DNA of 64,000 nt, from contig NZ_JAPKNH010000003.1 of NCBI RefSeq assembly GCF_026344005.1, forward strand, positions 186,001 to 250,000. Reading direction: 5' to 3'. Each line of letters begins with the position of its first letter. The first letter of the stretch is position 1. Positions 63,097-64,000 of the stretch are shown here, in pieces. Below the pieces are notes generated by a model. That model ran no database searches. It was not told the DNA's origin and saw only the letters and a program-made list of their open reading frames with translations. The DNA comes from Kaistia terrae (GTDB lineage: Bacteria > Pseudomonadota > Alphaproteobacteria > Rhizobiales > Kaistiaceae). Both the position numbers and the translations under genes were made by a program.

Positions 63097-64000
63097 CTGT
63101 CCTCTTCGTCATCCCAGGACACCGCTGCGACCCGCACGATGCTGCACACCGTCGCCAAGCTGCACTACGAGGCCGACCTCTCGCAGGTCGAGATCGCGCG
63201 TCGGCTGAACGTCTCGGCGGCAACGATTTCCCGGCTGCTGCGACGGGCCCGCGAGGAAGGAATCGTGCGGATCGAGATTCCCGATATCGCGTCCCCGGAA
63301 GAGCTGAACCTCCGGCTGGTAGAAGCGCTCGGGCTGAAGCAGGCCGCCGTGGTCGATGCTCCGGAAGCGGGCGTCATGGCGGCCCTCGCCGGCCCTGTCG
63401 GCACGCTGTTGCGCGACGCGGGCCTCAGGCAGAATTCGGTGCTGGCGATCGGCTGGGGCCGCGCCGTGCGCGAGGTAATCCAGGCGGGCCTGCCGAGCCT
63501 GCCCGGTGTGATAACGGTTCCCGCGACGGGCGGCATGCAGCAATCGGCCCCCCATTTCCAGATCAACGAATTCGTCCGCCTCGCGGCCGAGCAAATGTCG
63601 GGCACCCCGCATTTCATCCATGCGCCCTACTTGCCGTCACCGGAGTCGCGCGATGCATTCCTGAGCGATCCGATCATTCGCGAGAATGTCGCGCTCTGGG
63701 GAAGGCTCGATGCGGCGCTGGTCGGCATCGGCCTGACGCACGCCGTCGATCCGGCGCAGGGCGTCTCCTCGGCAACGCCGAACGAACTGGCGCTGGCGCA
63801 TGCAGCGGGCGACGTGGTCCGGCACTATTTCGACGTTTCGGGAAATCCCGTCCCCTGGGACGGCGAAGACCGCCTGATCGCCGTTTCGCCGGAACAGTTG
63901 CGCGCAACCCCGCTGGTCATCGGCGTCGCTGTTTCGGCGAACAAGGTGCCGGCGATCCTCGGCGCGATCCGGGCCGGCCTCGTCAATGCGCTGGTTACCG
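63097..64000 (+). CDS. SorC/DeoR-type sugar-binding transcriptional regulator, 3' end cut by window
   Basis: About 300 N-terminal residues are visible. HTH: LSQVEIARRLNVSAATISRLLRRA, split by the turn, then the sugar-binding SorC domain with VLAIGWGRAVREVI, TVPATGGMQQ and DAALVGIGLTHAV. Effector is a phosphorylated sugar in known members. The frame has no ATG near a ribosome site: GAAAGGA lies 8 bp before a CTG at 63097, while GTGs at 63061 and 63067 and an ATG at 63139 have none. The last is inside the conserved N-terminus. Divergent from the aldolase operon, which it probably controls. Confidence 0.85.
   Translation, partial: MSSSSSQDTAATRTMLHTVAKLHYEADLSQVEIARRLNVSAATISRLLRRAREEGIVRIEIPDIASPEELNLRLVEALGLKQAAVVDAPEAGVMAALAGPVGTLLRDAGLRQNSVLAIGWGRAVREVIQAGLPSLPGVITVPATGGMQQSAPHFQINEFVRLAAEQMSGTPHFIHAPYLPSPESRDAFLSDPIIRENVALWGRLDAALVGIGLTHAVDPAQGVSSATPNELALAHAAGDVVRHYFDVSGNPVPWDGEDRLIAVSPEQLRATPLVIGVAVSANKVPAILGAIRAGLVNALVT

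Overview
The window is GC-rich, gene-dense chromosomal DNA, most likely from an alphaproteobacterium of the order Hyphomicrobiales (Rhizobiales). The reasons are an NDUFS4-type complex I accessory gene, the cold-shock/DUF192/tRNA-Pro/NDUFS4 neighbourhood, the lexA-comEC-gltX-gltA order, several ribose-type sugar ABC importers, and rhizobial-style dispersed palindromes. The genus cannot be fixed from sequence alone. There is no prophage, transposase, CRISPR array, rRNA operon or plasmid function in view.

Layout. 1-6.5 kb is core: the EF-P modification genes (epmB partial, epmA) divergent from efp, a flavin-binding stress protein, tRNA-Arg, NDUFS4-like subunit, tRNA-Pro, DUF192, a double cold-shock-domain protein, gloA, and two identical tRNA-Glu genes, each with its own promoter. 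6.8-10.9 kb holds a HerA-like ATPase, a lipoprotein, an L,D-transpeptidase and an orphan amino-acid-binding protein. 11.1-14.2 kb is a small catabolic island: cupin and SDR genes divergent from a GntR regulator and a uronate-dehydrogenase-like gene. 14.4-20.4 kb holds glutamate dehydrogenase, an ion-channel-like membrane protein, a paired CrcB fluoride channel with a FUSC exporter, DedA and a small secreted protein.

20.4-45.8 kb is the most interesting part: a sugar/polyol/sugar-acid catabolic island with three ribose-type ABC importers. The first runs as one operon (binding protein, ATPase, permease, SDR, LacI repressor). The second lies divergent from it. Next to it is a complete gene set for L-threonate breakdown: ltnD-otnI divergent from otnK-otnC. 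A 14-bp palindrome, TGACAGCGCTGTCA, stands upstream of the first importer operon, and two close variants lie between ltnD and otnK, so the LacI protein probably controls both. The third importer sits with a ROK-type regulator, a PfkB-type tagatose kinase, a PF08013 (GatZ-like) protein, a ketose 3-epimerase and two SDR dehydrogenases. This set resembles the altritol/galactitol pathways described in Agrobacterium.

46-64 kb has a VOC protein, a proVWX-type betaine importer, lexA convergent with comEC, gltX, gltA, a large GH94-type phosphorylase, and a second sugar operon (class I aldolase, ROK kinase, small P-loop kinase) divergent from a SorC-type regulator cut by the window end. Intergenic spaces carry at least four kinds of dispersed palindromic repeat.
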